Assembly: GCA_036939975.1 (NCBI GenBank) | Contig: JALLPB010000008.1 | Span: forward strand, 1 to 43,832 | Origin: Cyclostephanos tholiformis | Lineage: Eukaryota > Bacillariophyta > Thalassiosirophyceae > Thalassiosirales > Thalassiosiraceae | Direction of reading: 5' to 3' | Length of the DNA stretch: 43,832 bases | Shown: one piece after another, positions 32,087 through 41,852 of the stretch | Numbering within the stretch: position 1 is the first letter of the stretch | Layout of the letters: every line of letters begins with the position of its first letter | Translations under genes and position numbers: made by a program | The notes under the pieces: model-generated | What the model was told of the DNA's origin: nothing | Databases searched by the model: none | What the model saw: only the letters and a program-made list of their open reading frames with translations

Positions 32087-33640
32087 ATGTCGTCCTACGC
32101 CACCGCCAACCGTCCCGCTGCATCTCATTACAGCCGTTACGACGATGATGATCTCGATTCCGAGGAGGAAGAGGAAGAACGCCGTCTCTCCGAGCAATAC
32201 GGCGAGGCCGCCGACTCCGACGGCGGTGGTCCGAATCGCAAACGCGGCCCCAGGACACAAACCAACACCGCCCTCACCGAGGAGGACGCGGCCGCGGCGA
32301 AAGAATTCGAGGAGACTGTCCGACCGAGGAAGGTCCAACGTCCGACGCTCCAACCGTCGGATCTCAAGGGCGCGAGGGGGCTGATATTCGTGCGTCGGTC
32401 GTTCCCGTCCCGGGTCGCCAGGTACCGTCAGGAGTCGTCGAGGGTGGCACGGGGCGCGGGCGTCAAGTCGAACGAGCTGGCTCGCAAGATGAACGTCGCG
32501 TCCCAGATCAATGCCGCGGCGAGGTACTCCCGATCGCTCATGGGGGCATATCGCGACTTCGCTCGCGAGCTAGCGCCGTCCCTCGCCGCGGAGGATGCCT
32601 TCCTCAAGATCGAGGATTTGGGCTCGAAGAAGGATGTCAAGGATTACCTCCAGCTTATGCGGGATGAATTCCGCAAGGAGTATTTAACGGGAATATATGG
32701 CGAGGAAAAGGCTGCCAGGATATTGAATGAGCTCGAGCACGGGTTGAGGGCGTCGCAGCGTCCGGCGGAGGACGACGAATTCTACGGGGTCTCGTCGGGA
32801 GGGGGGGAAAGGTCGAGCGTGGCGCCAAGGTTGGGATTCGCAGTTTCGAACGACGAGGATACTCCACCGGCGGCGGTGCCGATCATGGCCAATCCTTATA
32901 CCAGGTCTACAGTCGAAACTATTTCGTCTGCACAAGCTTTCGAGGATGATGTTGACTCGTCTCTCCACGTCTTTGAAGATACGAGCGCCGGGATGGTTCG
33001 GGAGGACGATGACGTGGAGACAGATGCAACCTTCACCGCAAATGTCGAGAATGACATCAATATCACCAATGCTCACATCTCAGCAGAATTGCCTCTTGAT
33101 AAGGGAGAGGGGGAAGACTGCGATGCGTCAACAGCCGCGCCCATCGCTGCGGGAGATGTTGGTATTGAAGCTACTGCCCTCGAAGCAAACGGTAATGAAT
33201 ATTCCGTCGACGAACCAATGACGAAAGAAAATGAATTGAATGTTGCCGTCGTGGATCAGCAGTTCGATCTCGACGAGGTCAATGGAAATGCATTCGTCGA
33301 TGTGAATCTAAATGACGATTATGCCAATGGGAAAAATCTATCCAATAAGAGTCAAGTCCTCACTGTAGATGACAAGACTCAAGAGACACTCACTCTGCTG
33401 GAATCTCAGATCGGGAATTATGATGAGTACTCACAAGATGAGCGCTTTTCTCAGGTCAGCATTAAGTTTACTGACGAAGCACCCACCCAGATACCATGCT
33501 CTCAAGGTGACCGATTCTCTCAGACTCAAGATGATCGATTCTCCCAAGGGGATAACACGGCCGATGAGCGATTTTCTCAGATCGCACAGACAATGTTCGA
33601 TGTGGATGTGGAAATTAATGAACGAGATGCCGGGGATTAA
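32087..33640 (+). CDS. TIPIN/Csm3/Swi3 replication-fork protection protein
   Basis: This is a 517-residue intronless protein. An acidic N-terminus and a basic patch (PNRKRGPR, about 49-56) precede the Swi3 domain at about residues 86-205. There, LKGARGLIFVRRSFPSRV matches the family block (l.s.rGlp.l...f...), SLMGAYRDFARELAPSL matches the helix with W/Y..fa..L.P, and DAFLKIEDLGSKKDVKDYL is the strongest signature (f...ie.lG.kk.vk..l). The family pairs with Timeless/Tof1 to stabilise stalled forks and signal to the S-phase checkpoint. The long acidic C-terminal tail ends in an SQ/TQ cluster: six SQ and two TQ between about residues 449 and 498, four of them in repeated D(E)RFSQ units. That is what an ATR/ATM-type kinase target would look like; phosphorylation is inference. 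A basic Arg/Lys patch is also present near 101-122. Confidence 0.8.
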   Translation: MSSYATANRPAASHYSRYDDDDLDSEEEEEERRLSEQYGEAADSDGGGPNRKRGPRTQTNTALTEEDAAAAKEFEETVRPRKVQRPTLQPSDLKGARGLIFVRRSFPSRVARYRQESSRVARGAGVKSNELARKMNVASQINAAARYSRSLMGAYRDFARELAPSLAAEDAFLKIEDLGSKKDVKDYLQLMRDEFRKEYLTGIYGEEKAARILNELEHGLRASQRPAEDDEFYGVSSGGGERSSVAPRLGFAVSNDEDTPPAAVPIMANPYTRSTVETISSAQAFEDDVDSSLHVFEDTSAGMVREDDDVETDATFTANVENDINITNAHISAELPLDKGEGEDCDASTAAPIAAGDVGIEATALEANGNEYSVDEPMTKENELNVAVVDQQFDLDEVNGNAFVDVNLNDDYANGKNLSNKSQVLTVDDKTQETLTLLESQIGNYDEYSQDERFSQVSIKFTDEAPTQIPCSQGDRFSQTQDDRFSQGDNTADERFSQIAQTMFDVDVEINERDAGD

Positions 33641-33861
33641 GGTAAAATCACTCCTTGCTTGGAACTGACTCAATATTATTATAGTTTATTTTTTGTAGAC
33701 ATGATCTACATGCTTTTTAATGTGATCACTGAGAATGAAAATATATCACAACCTTTTATACAAAATCTTCGCAATAGTCTCCTTGGCCATCCACGTCGTT
33801 GCTATGTTATTTTTGTAATTATTCTGCCTCGATGGCTGCTGGATTCACTATTCAGTTCAGG

Positions 33862-34152
33862 CTCTCTATACGCGCTGCCACTGTACATCATCGATCTTCG
33901 ACTTGATCCGGCAGAGGATGCGAACTGTCTAGAGGTTGCATCGGAAGGCATTGAATTCTTAGAGCTGTGAGATATACCATTTCCGAGACAATGACCGCTT
34001 CTTGTACCTTCGGATTCATCGCCGTATGCATTAACGCCCCTGATTTCGCTGTTCTCTTCAGCCTCTCTAAACGCGCTGCCACTGGACATCATCGACCTTC
34101 GACTTGACCCGGCAGAGGATGCGAATTGTCTAGATGTTGCATCGGAAGGCAT
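33862..34152 (-). repeat. 90-bp direct repeats in the cytoplasmic tail coding region
   Basis: Segments 33862-33951 and 34063-34152 are near-identical 90-bp copies (I count seven mismatches), 201 bp apart. Both encode PSDATSRQFASSAGSSRRSM followed by xSGSAxRE. Weaker Ser-rich copies continue upstream in the same frame, so the tail has grown by in-frame duplication. Confidence 0.85.
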
Positions 34153-36002
34153 TCTGATTTCAACGGAGCTTCTCCTAGACTTGCGAGAAACACCACTTCC
34201 GAGACTCGGATTACTTCTCATAGCGTCGAATTCGTCGCCGTGTGTGTTGACTCCTCTGCTTTCAACGGAGCCTCTTGATTGTGTTCTGTAACTTTCCGCA
34301 GCGCTTTTTGGGCTATAACTTGCGCGAGACCCCGTAGATATCCTTGATTTGCGATACTCGCCACTTCCAAGACTGGGATTACTTCTCGTAGCTTCAGATG
34401 TATACCTGTAGTGACCCCCGATATGGGCGGAGCTTCTCGAATGCGTTCCGTAACTTTCTGCAGTGCTTCCATGAGAGTTCAAAGATTCCCGACCGAACCG
34501 ACCGAACCTGCCACTGGACCCAGTGGAGGGCCTTAATTTGCGAGATGCACCATTGCTTAAGTAGCTCTCGCCAACGCTGTCGCCTCTAATTGAGCTACTC
34601 GATTGTGATGCATATTTTTCAGTAACGCTTCCTGGGTAATTATAAGATTCCCGGCTATGCGTGCCGCTGGGAATCCTTGTTTTTCGAGAAGCACCCCGCT
34701 TACTAATCGGATCGGCTCCACTTTTGCGGCCGTTGAAACTGTTGCCGTTTTTGTCCCTGCCTACCGGGTAATGTCTTGATCTTTCGTATGCTTGAAGTTC
34801 CATCAGTCGGGCTTTGTGATCAAATTTACTGGAGTCACTGAAGAACCTACTCGACAGGTCGTCTCCGTCGTCATCATTGTCGCTTGAGTATTCTCTATTT
34901 GCAATTGCCATGGTGGCCTTTCTACTGTTAATGCCATCCTTGCTCTCGTTTTTTCGACGCCTGAATATGAACAGTCCAACGACAATAGCAACAATACTAA
35001 CCAAAAGAACAACAAAAGATACCCCTATAGCCGTGCCAATTTGAGAAATCGACGTTTCCGGGGGAGGTGCCTCGACATTATTCTGGGTATCATTGCTGCC
35101 TATGCCAGTCGCATTCGCGATCGGGAAACCAGCGTTTGGGGGTTGCAATATCGCACGTACATCCACGGCACCTGCAAACGAGATATGGGCATAGGTGGGG
35201 ACCCTCTTCTTCAATTCGCTAAGGAAGAAATCGGCACCACCACGCACGGCGTCAATGATGTTCTCCGACAGGTCCATACCGCCTTGATCGTATGAATATT
35301 CCGCACGCACTCGAAATCCAAGCAATAATTCGGCAACCTCCCTGTTCGCGAGTGCCCGCTCGTCTGGTATTCGAGATGGCGGGGAGGAGGAATCGATCAA
35401 CCTCCTGGCCGCCCCCCCCCCGCCCGCACCATTGCCATCTATCGCCCTGATTTCCTGATACGCCAGCGAAACGACCTCAATGGTCCACACCCTATCGATG
35501 CGCGAATCCAAGAATTCTCTAAAGAACGATGCGATCAGGTCCGCCTCGGTCATAGACAGTTCCTCGAGGTTCACGATGTCCTCGGACGGTCCCTGCTCCT
35601 CGCATCCCCAAATATCAACGACGAAAATGCCCTCGGCCTTCATCTTCTCGTACCTTCGACATTCGAGGGAGTCGACGCCGAAGGATCCACCGACCTGCTG
35701 CAGATTTCGTCGTCCCGTACCGCCCCCCACCCCGTTCCCGCCATTCTCCTCGGCGACCTCGGCGTAGAATTTCACAATCACGATGGGCGAGGCGTACTGA
35801 TGCGGACGCAGCGGCCGGCGATCGTCCTTGTACAGTCCGACGTCGACGCCCGTTATCATCGTGGGGGACGATCGGGGGAAGTAGAAGCATCGCGACATGG
35901 CGTATCGACCGGAGTGATTTATCGGACCGACCGCGCCATTCGTCGCATTAGTCGCAGTCGTCGTCGTAATCGTCGTCGTCGTCGCATTCCCGTCGTCGAC
36001 GT

Positions 36003-36024
36003 CCCCCCCCCCCCCCCCCCCCCC
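36003..36024. repeat. poly-C tract (poly-G on the coding strand), 22 bases
   Basis: An uninterrupted run of 22 C on the + strand. On the coding strand it encodes a poly-glycine linker and is the point where the reading frame of the membrane protein breaks. Confidence 0.95.
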
Positions 36025-36938
36025 GCCAACCAAGGCGCGATCATGACCGGTCGGACCTTGTCGTACATGTCGTTCCTGTATACCTCCCACTCCTCCCCGT
36101 TACCCCCCGTGATCCTGTACCCCATCGGACATTCGAACGCGACGTAATACTCCCCCGGCAAATGAAATGGCAATAAACGGAAGGCGTAATATCCCGATTT
36201 ACCACCATCGTCGTCGACGTCATGGTCGATGTCGTAAACGTTGTTACCGATCTCGTCGTCGTCCTCCTCGTCCTCCTCCTCGCCCTCCCCCCCCATCCCA
36301 CCGACGGATCCGTCGATGTTCGATTCGACGTGCGTCCCGTCGATCAAGACGACGCCGCCGTCGTCGTCGTAGTCGTCGCCGTACGAACGCGGGAACGTCC
36401 TCGTCGATGCGATCGGATCGTTCGTCTCGCACGAGCGCAATGTCAGCACGACGTTGCCGAATCCCGCACCGCCCCGACTCTCGTGCATCGACGCGTCCCG
36501 ATCGGTATCGGTGAGGGCGTTTCGTACGGTATTGATACGACCGTCGCCGTTGCTATCGTACCAAACGATGCCCGATACGCTCGATGGATGCTGGGATCGT
36601 GGCGTCGGCGAGGACGTCGGTGGTGGGCGTGGTGGAGGAACGTATTCCCCGATCGGAAGGAGGTCGACGTCGTCGACGACGCCATCATCATCATCCCCCC
36701 CGACGCTCGTTCCCAACGATGGATTGCACGGGAAGGGACCGTCGAGCATGTGCCATCCCATCTCCCAAAGCCGGCCAACGCCGGGGGGGTTATACCCCAG
36801 GAAGGACGGCGCATTGCAATACGGGGTCCGGACGCATACGAACCAATCGTTGATATGGCGCACGTGGGACGAATTGTAAAATATCAACGTCGTTTCGTGC
36901 GTGGGTTCGGCGTAGAGGGGAGGACAGGGCGTTTCCAT

Positions 36939-36991
36939 GATATTATGGTGCCGTCATGATGGATGGTGCCAGTACCAAAAAAGTTCTACTT

Positions 36992-37022
<31 letters not shown>

Positions 37023-37489
37023 ACACGAAATCGCTGCGAGATTATTACGCCTCTGGTCACAATTATTGTTGAGACACAGTCTCCTGGTACAAGTGTACCG
37101 GGGCTTCAGATGCGTGCCCTCAAAGAATGTGAGCTGGAGAGATGCCTTATTTCCGCATCGCCTCTCCACATCGCCTCCTTTAGTTAGTAGAGAGCCATAG
37201 CTCATGATCTAATCAATATCTCGATTTCCAATGTCAGATCGGCTATCGATTAGATATAATCGCTATCGCCTCAACATATTGATTAGATTACGGGGCATTT
37301 GCCCACCGTCGAATGAAATTCGAAATAAAAACGGAGCCTGTCTGTGCAGTGCTCATCTCCGTCCCTGCCTACGTCACCATCGTCGTCATCATGCCCAGGA
37401 CGGGCGTTCATGCACGGACTCAAGGTTCCCCCCTTTCGTCGTAGCTATCCTCATCATCGGGGTATCGTTCATTTCATCCACAAAATAGG
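36939..37489. other. spacer with 28-base poly-G tract and inverted repeat
   Basis: This is the region between the membrane protein start and the copia gag frame. It contains an uninterrupted G run (36992-37019, 28 bases) and a 13-bp perfect inverted repeat (ATCTAATCAATAT at 37207-37219, its complement at 37276-37288). The part next to gag may belong to the 5' untranslated region or LTR of the element, but no matching 3' LTR is visible. Confidence 0.5.
36992..37019. repeat. poly-G tract, 28 bases
   Basis: The longest homopolymer in the window: 28 uninterrupted G on the + strand, just upstream of the membrane protein gene and before the retroelement remnant. Confidence 0.95.
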
Positions 37490-38776
37490 ATGGGGAACAT
37501 AAAGAAGGAGGAACAACAGCCCGAGAAGATCCTGGCAGCGGGGGATGCAGGCCAACAAAACCGGCATGGCGGAGGAGGACATGGCCGCGGACGCAACCGC
37601 TGGCACGGCGCCGCGGGCGGCGGCGGGGGAGGACAACATGCCTCGGCCGGATTTCCCACACGCAGCAAGGATCCGCCTGACAATGCCATCTTCGACAACA
37701 CGGGCCAGGTAGATGCCGCAAATTTTCAGCGCTCCCTCAAGGCCATAGCAAACTACCTCCACACGACATACAGCGCGGAGGTGTCGGCCACGATCCTAAA
37801 AATGCAAGATGTGACGATTACCATCGAAGAAGAACCCACCCTCCAAATCGATCCCACCACCAACAAAGCAGTACCCCTTACAACATGGGAGGAATACAAG
37901 TGGAAGAAGACCTACACTGAACAGTCCAACAAACTGAAGGTGTACAACGAGAGTATGCCTAAAGCATACATCCATATCTACAATCAATGTTCGACGAACC
38001 TCAAGAATGACCTTGAGGTATCCTCTGCCTTCCCCACCGTTGAAGCCAGCAAGGATCCTATCGGGCTCCTCAAGTTGATACAGGGGCTCTGTTGTTCCTA
38101 TGACTCAAAAATGCAGAGCGTCATGGCCATGGTGGCATCGCAAAAAAAGTTGCTCACCTTCTTCCAGCACGACGGCATGGACAACAGCACCTACCACCGC
38201 GAGTTTGTCGTGCACAACAAGACCATTGAAACCTATGGTGGCTCTGGCACCATCGGCATCACCCCAACTTTTGTTGCACAGAAACTACAAGAAATGCACC
38301 TGGCTGGATTATGCTCCAATGTCACTGCTCCCTCCAAGACCGAATTAGCGGCCACGCACAAATCTGTCCATGACGAGTTCTTAGCCGCCCTGATGCTCAG
38401 CGGCGCTAATCGTGACCGTTATGGTCCCCTTCGCAATGAGCTCGCAAATCAGTATGGATTTGGCAACGACCTCTACCCCAAGTCTATTGACCAGTGTGTT
38501 ACGATAATGAATCGTTGTGTTGACTCCACCCCCATCTGCCAACCTCGCAGAAACCAGCACCCTCGCAAACCCAAGCAAGAACAAGAGGATGAGCCCCTGG
38601 TTTTTGCCCAAGACTCCGACAAGAAGTCCCTGCCCAAGCTGCAACCCTCCTCTACCAAGAGCACTTCTTCCACCAGTTCCGGCTCACGCAGCGGCAAAAA
38701 TAACTACGGTGGTGTGCAGGAATTGCGGTCAACGTGGACATGTCTCTGCCATCTGTCCTTGAAAGCACCCGCCTGA
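37490..38776 (+). pseudogene. copia gag fragment with frameshift before the zinc knuckle
   Basis: The 428-codon frame begins with a Gly/His/Arg-rich N-terminus and continues into a copia-type capsid: NFQRSLKAIANYLHTTY, WEEYKWKKTYTEQSNKLK, AYIHIYNQCSTNLKNDLE, LLKLIQGLCCSYDSKMQS and YHREFVVHNKTIETYGG. The CCHC zinc knuckle CRNCGQRGHVSAIC (38721-38759) lies in a different frame, so the gag frame has shifted, probably around the A5 run near 38697. The last residues of the 428-codon frame are therefore out of frame. Confidence 0.8.
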
Positions 38777-39470
38777 GCAAATCCATGCCATGGCTGCCAA
38801 TCCTGATGACGCCTCTGCCTCCAGCAGGGAGGACAGTGTTCTTATCCTCGCTCAGTTCAATTAGCCTCTTGAGTTGCCGGGGAATGTTGTCCTTGCGCAG
38901 CCGTCTGCTCCCTCTGTTCCCCGTCCCATTGACTCCGATCTCATCCTTCTTGACAGTCAGTCCACTGTCCATCTCTTTTCCCAACCCAACCTTGTTGAGA
39001 ATATCCACCAGGCTGCACGACCTATCCGGGTGCATTGCAACAAAGGGACCCTGGAGACTACCCAAATTGCTGATTTTGGTGATACACTGGTCTACTTTGA
39101 CTCCAGGGGCATCGCCAATGTTCTCTCTCTCTACCAACTCAGCCAGAAATTCAAGGTCACCTACGACAGCACGGACCGCGGCGGCGTCTTTAAGGTTTTC
39201 ACAAAGGCTGGTGTCCTCGAGTTCTCCCCCACTTCAAAAGGCCTTCATGCTATCAACATTCGTGACAATCCTGAAGCTGCCTACATCCTTGTCAATGATG
39301 CTGATCTCGCCTTTACATCTCCTATCCAAACAGTTGGTCAAAATTATGAAGGTTTCACAAAGAAACAAATCCAACGTGCTACCACAGCTTGCCGTCTTAT
39401 GGGAATGATCGGCGCTCCTACTGAGCAAGAATTCCACATATTGCCCGCCCCCCCCCCCCCATTGAAATGA
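38703..39470 (+). pseudogene. copia zinc knuckle / protease / GAG-pre-integrase remnant
   Basis: All parts share one frame but are interrupted by TGA (38760) and TAG (about 38859). After the knuckle comes an aspartic protease block, ILLDSQSTVHLF (about 38945-38980), with the DSxST variant of the copia active site, then a GAG-pre-integrase-like region (LYQLSQKFKVTYD, GLHAIN). The last recognisable block, KKQIQRATTACRLMGMIGAP, is followed by the C run and a stop. No catalytic integrase or polymerase sequence follows. Confidence 0.75.
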
Positions 39471-41192
39471 ATAATGCCATGCCCCGGGATGTGAGCATCG
39501 TGGCGGTGCAGTTTCCATGCCCTCCCACTCCCATCGCACCGGCCTTCTTTTCCACGGTATTTCCCATTGTATTGCCCATCCTGCCTCCCCTCCAGTTGGT
39601 TGACTCGTTACCGATGTTTGGTCTTGCATCGATTTTGCAATGGGCAGTGGCTCCGTGATGATGACGATGAAGAAGATGATGATATCAATCATTGAGTCAT
39701 CGTCGTCATCATTGTCATTGAAATCATCAACGATGATGATGACAAAAGTTAGTAGTTTGCAGGATGTCTTCTTGCAATGGCTAAGCGGCCCAGCATGATG
39801 AATGCGTGGTGGCACGGCTTTTTGACGATGGAAGGGGTGGTCAAGGGGGTCATGCAGCTGTCGACAGAGGGGGGGAGCGGCGCAGGTGCCACAGGATGTT
39901 GAGGGAGGTCAGGGGGGGTCACGGATGCTAAGAATCGATGTCACCAGAAGTACCCCTGCCAAGAACAGTGCCATCAAAGTTGGGGGAGGGAGGAGGGGAT
40001 TTTATGGTGGAAAGGAGTGAGTTGTATGGTTATCATATGCTCTCTACATACGAGAATGCAGAGCTAGCTTTTTATACTATTCCTACGTCAAAAATGATGA
40101 AATCTGCACTGAACTCGTTGGGACCTTGTTGGGAGCTTGTTTGGAGCTTGCTGGCTCATTTTTTTCAATTGTGACCGGATGTACCATATGTATTATCTTT
40201 GCCATAATATTTTATTTGTGGGGTTGTAACCTTGCATGAATTGTCAGCCATTTTCGGAACATTCTGTGATTTGAATTAGCGCACCCCTAATTTAATTTCC
40301 TGCATTTGGTGAAGGGGATAGAAAGGAGTGTTATTGTTAGTTATGATGTACCAACAAGCCTATCTCCTTCTTGGTCAGGGTCAATATAGAGACACCAATT
40401 CCAGCATGCTAAAAGTGATAATAAGACCCACAGCAACCCCCTGCCCCATTTTTGAGGGCATCACAGTGTGCAGTGCCCCCGAATTAGTCTATGTAGATAT
40501 TTAAATGATGGTGGTTGTACCATACTTTTATGCTGGCCACCATGGTTGATTTATTTGATTGCATTTTAACCCATTTTTACTAGCATTTTTATCTAGGCAC
40601 ACATGCCTCAACTCCTATCTGACCAAATATTTCCACCAATACTTGGTGGATGAGGATGTTTCAAGTCACCATCCTCTGTGCATGCATGGTGGGCAGATGC
40701 CTGTGCCATATGGTTGCACATACTTACTGCCATGGGGTTGGCGTTCATGGTGAAGCAGCAAAACATGAAAAAAATTCAAACTTAATGCAACTAAGCAGAT
40801 TGGCACTAACTTCACAAGTTTTTGGCTGATTTTGGAAAATGGGGTACCATTTTTATCCTCTTGTCAAGTCTGACTCTAAGCATTCCTTAATTTTCTTGAT
40901 TGGGTCATTTTTGAGAATTGTTACCTTGCCCTAAGGAATGGTAGCTTAGGGTTGCTATAGTGACCCAGTAGGCTGACCAACAAGGAGATAGGGGGGCTTT
41001 GCCACTGTAGGAATTTTCAAAGGGGATTGATTGAGAAAAGGGGGAATGCTTTGCAGGCTACGGATTTACTGAGGTGCAATTCCTCCACAAGCCAGGCATA
41101 TGTTATCCACCTACTAACTTTGCATTCTACTTGAAAAAGCTACACATGGGAGCTCAATGTCAGGGGTTAAGGCAGAATGTAGGAACTGTACA
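39471..41192. other. long region without a supported gene
   Basis: I see no gene in this 1.7 kb. The first part (39650-39750) is rich in GAT/ATC trinucleotides, giving (ATG/CAT)n-like runs in both orientations, and the rest is AT-rich. The short open frames (39467-39658, 39938-40174, 40559-40753) have no domains. It is probably repeat-derived. Confidence 0.5.
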
Positions 41193-41653
41193 AGCTAATA
41201 TCGAATATCGGTAACTTCGACATTACATACATAGCTCTGTCGTAACTTTGAAGTTACAGGTTCATTCACGAACGTAATTTCGATGTTATGGGAAATGTAG
41301 TCATTTTGTAAGGGTCATATTCGTTATTAGATGGCCCTCCACTATCTAACTTCGAAGTTACGATATACTGTAGTCATCTAATATCAAATATAAGATTTGC
41401 AGCATTTTTCATATTCGATACTAGATGGTGACAAGACCCGCAACTTTGAAGTTACAGGTTACTCCTACCATCTAATATCGAATATGCATTTTACGGAAGT
41501 TCCCATATTTGATATTACATTGTGAAAAAATGGGTATATTCGAAGTTACATGAGAGCAATCACCTTAATATCGTATATTGCTGCAAAGAAAGAGGAGATT
41601 TTATGTTCAATTGACATCCTATTTTGTATTATCATCAAGTAATTTGAAGTCAC
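41193..41653. repeat. 94-bp dyad-symmetric tandem repeat array
   Basis: Three consecutive 94-bp units start at 41317, 41411 and 41505; decayed copies flank them. Each unit has a B motif (ATATTCGATATTAGAT-like), a central A palindrome (TAACTTCGAAGTTA-like), then B in inverted orientation. The A centres fall at 41353.5, 41447.5 and 41541.5, exactly 94 bp apart and within half a base of the midpoint of the flanking B pair. B copies: 41193, 41317(-), 41376(+), 41411(-), 41470(+), 41505(-), 41563(+). A copies: 41212, 41243, 41275, 41347 (perfect palindrome), 41441, 41535, about 41640. Five of the seven A cores read TTCGAA or TTTGAA. Confidence 0.85.
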
Positions 41654-41685
41654 CGTGTAAATTCCTAAGTATTGATATCTTTATT

Positions 41686-41830
41686 TGTTCCAAACAATCC
41701 TAAACAAGGGGCGCAAACAATCCTAAACAATCTTGATAAAATAATTCTAACACAATCCCTGCAAACAAACCTAACTTCTTGACTAATCCCTGCAAACAAT
41801 CCTAACTTCTTCACCATCAATCCCTCCAAG
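41686..41830. repeat. short AAACAATCCTAA direct repeats
   Basis: The string CAAACAATCCTAA or a close variant (CAAACAAACCTAA) recurs about four to five times between 41690 and 41815, some copies followed by CTTCTT and AATCCCT. It lies between the dyad array and the CXC-type ORF. Confidence 0.7.
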
Positions 41831-41852
41831 TTTTTTGACACCATACCTTGCC

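Larger units (their letters stand above)
33802..36938 (-). pseudogene. single-pass membrane protein with SdrD-like domain, frame-broken at poly-G
   Basis: Two overlapping frames (36938-35919 and 36090-33802) read as one protein of about 1020 residues split at a 22-base G run (sense strand, 36024-36003). One more or two fewer G would join them. The first part has a Cys/Trp-containing region (WFVCVRTPYCNAPSF, GWHMLDGPFPCNP), then a Ca-binding SdrD B-like block, SGIVWYDSNGDGRI. After the poly-Gly come the rest of the ectodomain, a membrane helix (IGVSFVVLLVSIVAIVVGLFIF) and a stop-transfer RRRK. The roughly 370-residue Ser/Arg-rich cytoplasmic tail has internal repeats. No signal peptide follows the ATG at 36938; an in-frame TGA lies 15-17 bases upstream, and no AG acceptor lies between, so the 5' end is as seen or has been lost. 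A homopolymer error in the sequence would make this an intact gene. A cell-surface role is inferred from the topology. Confidence 0.65.
37490..39470 (+). mobile_element. decayed Ty1/copia-type LTR retrotransposon fragment
   Basis: Gag, zinc knuckle, protease and the start of the GAG-pre-integrase region are present in order, with inactivating lesions. The fragment stops at a 13-base C run (39448-39460). Integrase, reverse transcriptase and RNase H are absent, and no LTR pair was found. It resembles the CoDi-type copia elements known from diatoms (inference from domain order and protease form). Confidence 0.8.

Noticed and set aside
32069..32367. Minus-strand frames over the TIPIN-like start
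   Set aside because: Antisense shadows of a gene whose domain content on the + strand is clear.
35919..36959. Large + strand frames opposite the membrane protein
   Set aside because: Arg/Val-rich antisense readings of Asp/Ser-rich coding sequence; the minus strand holds the recognisable domain and membrane helix.
38652..39137. 161-codon minus-strand frame in the retroelement
   Set aside because: Antisense to the zinc knuckle and protease region, which identify the + strand as coding.
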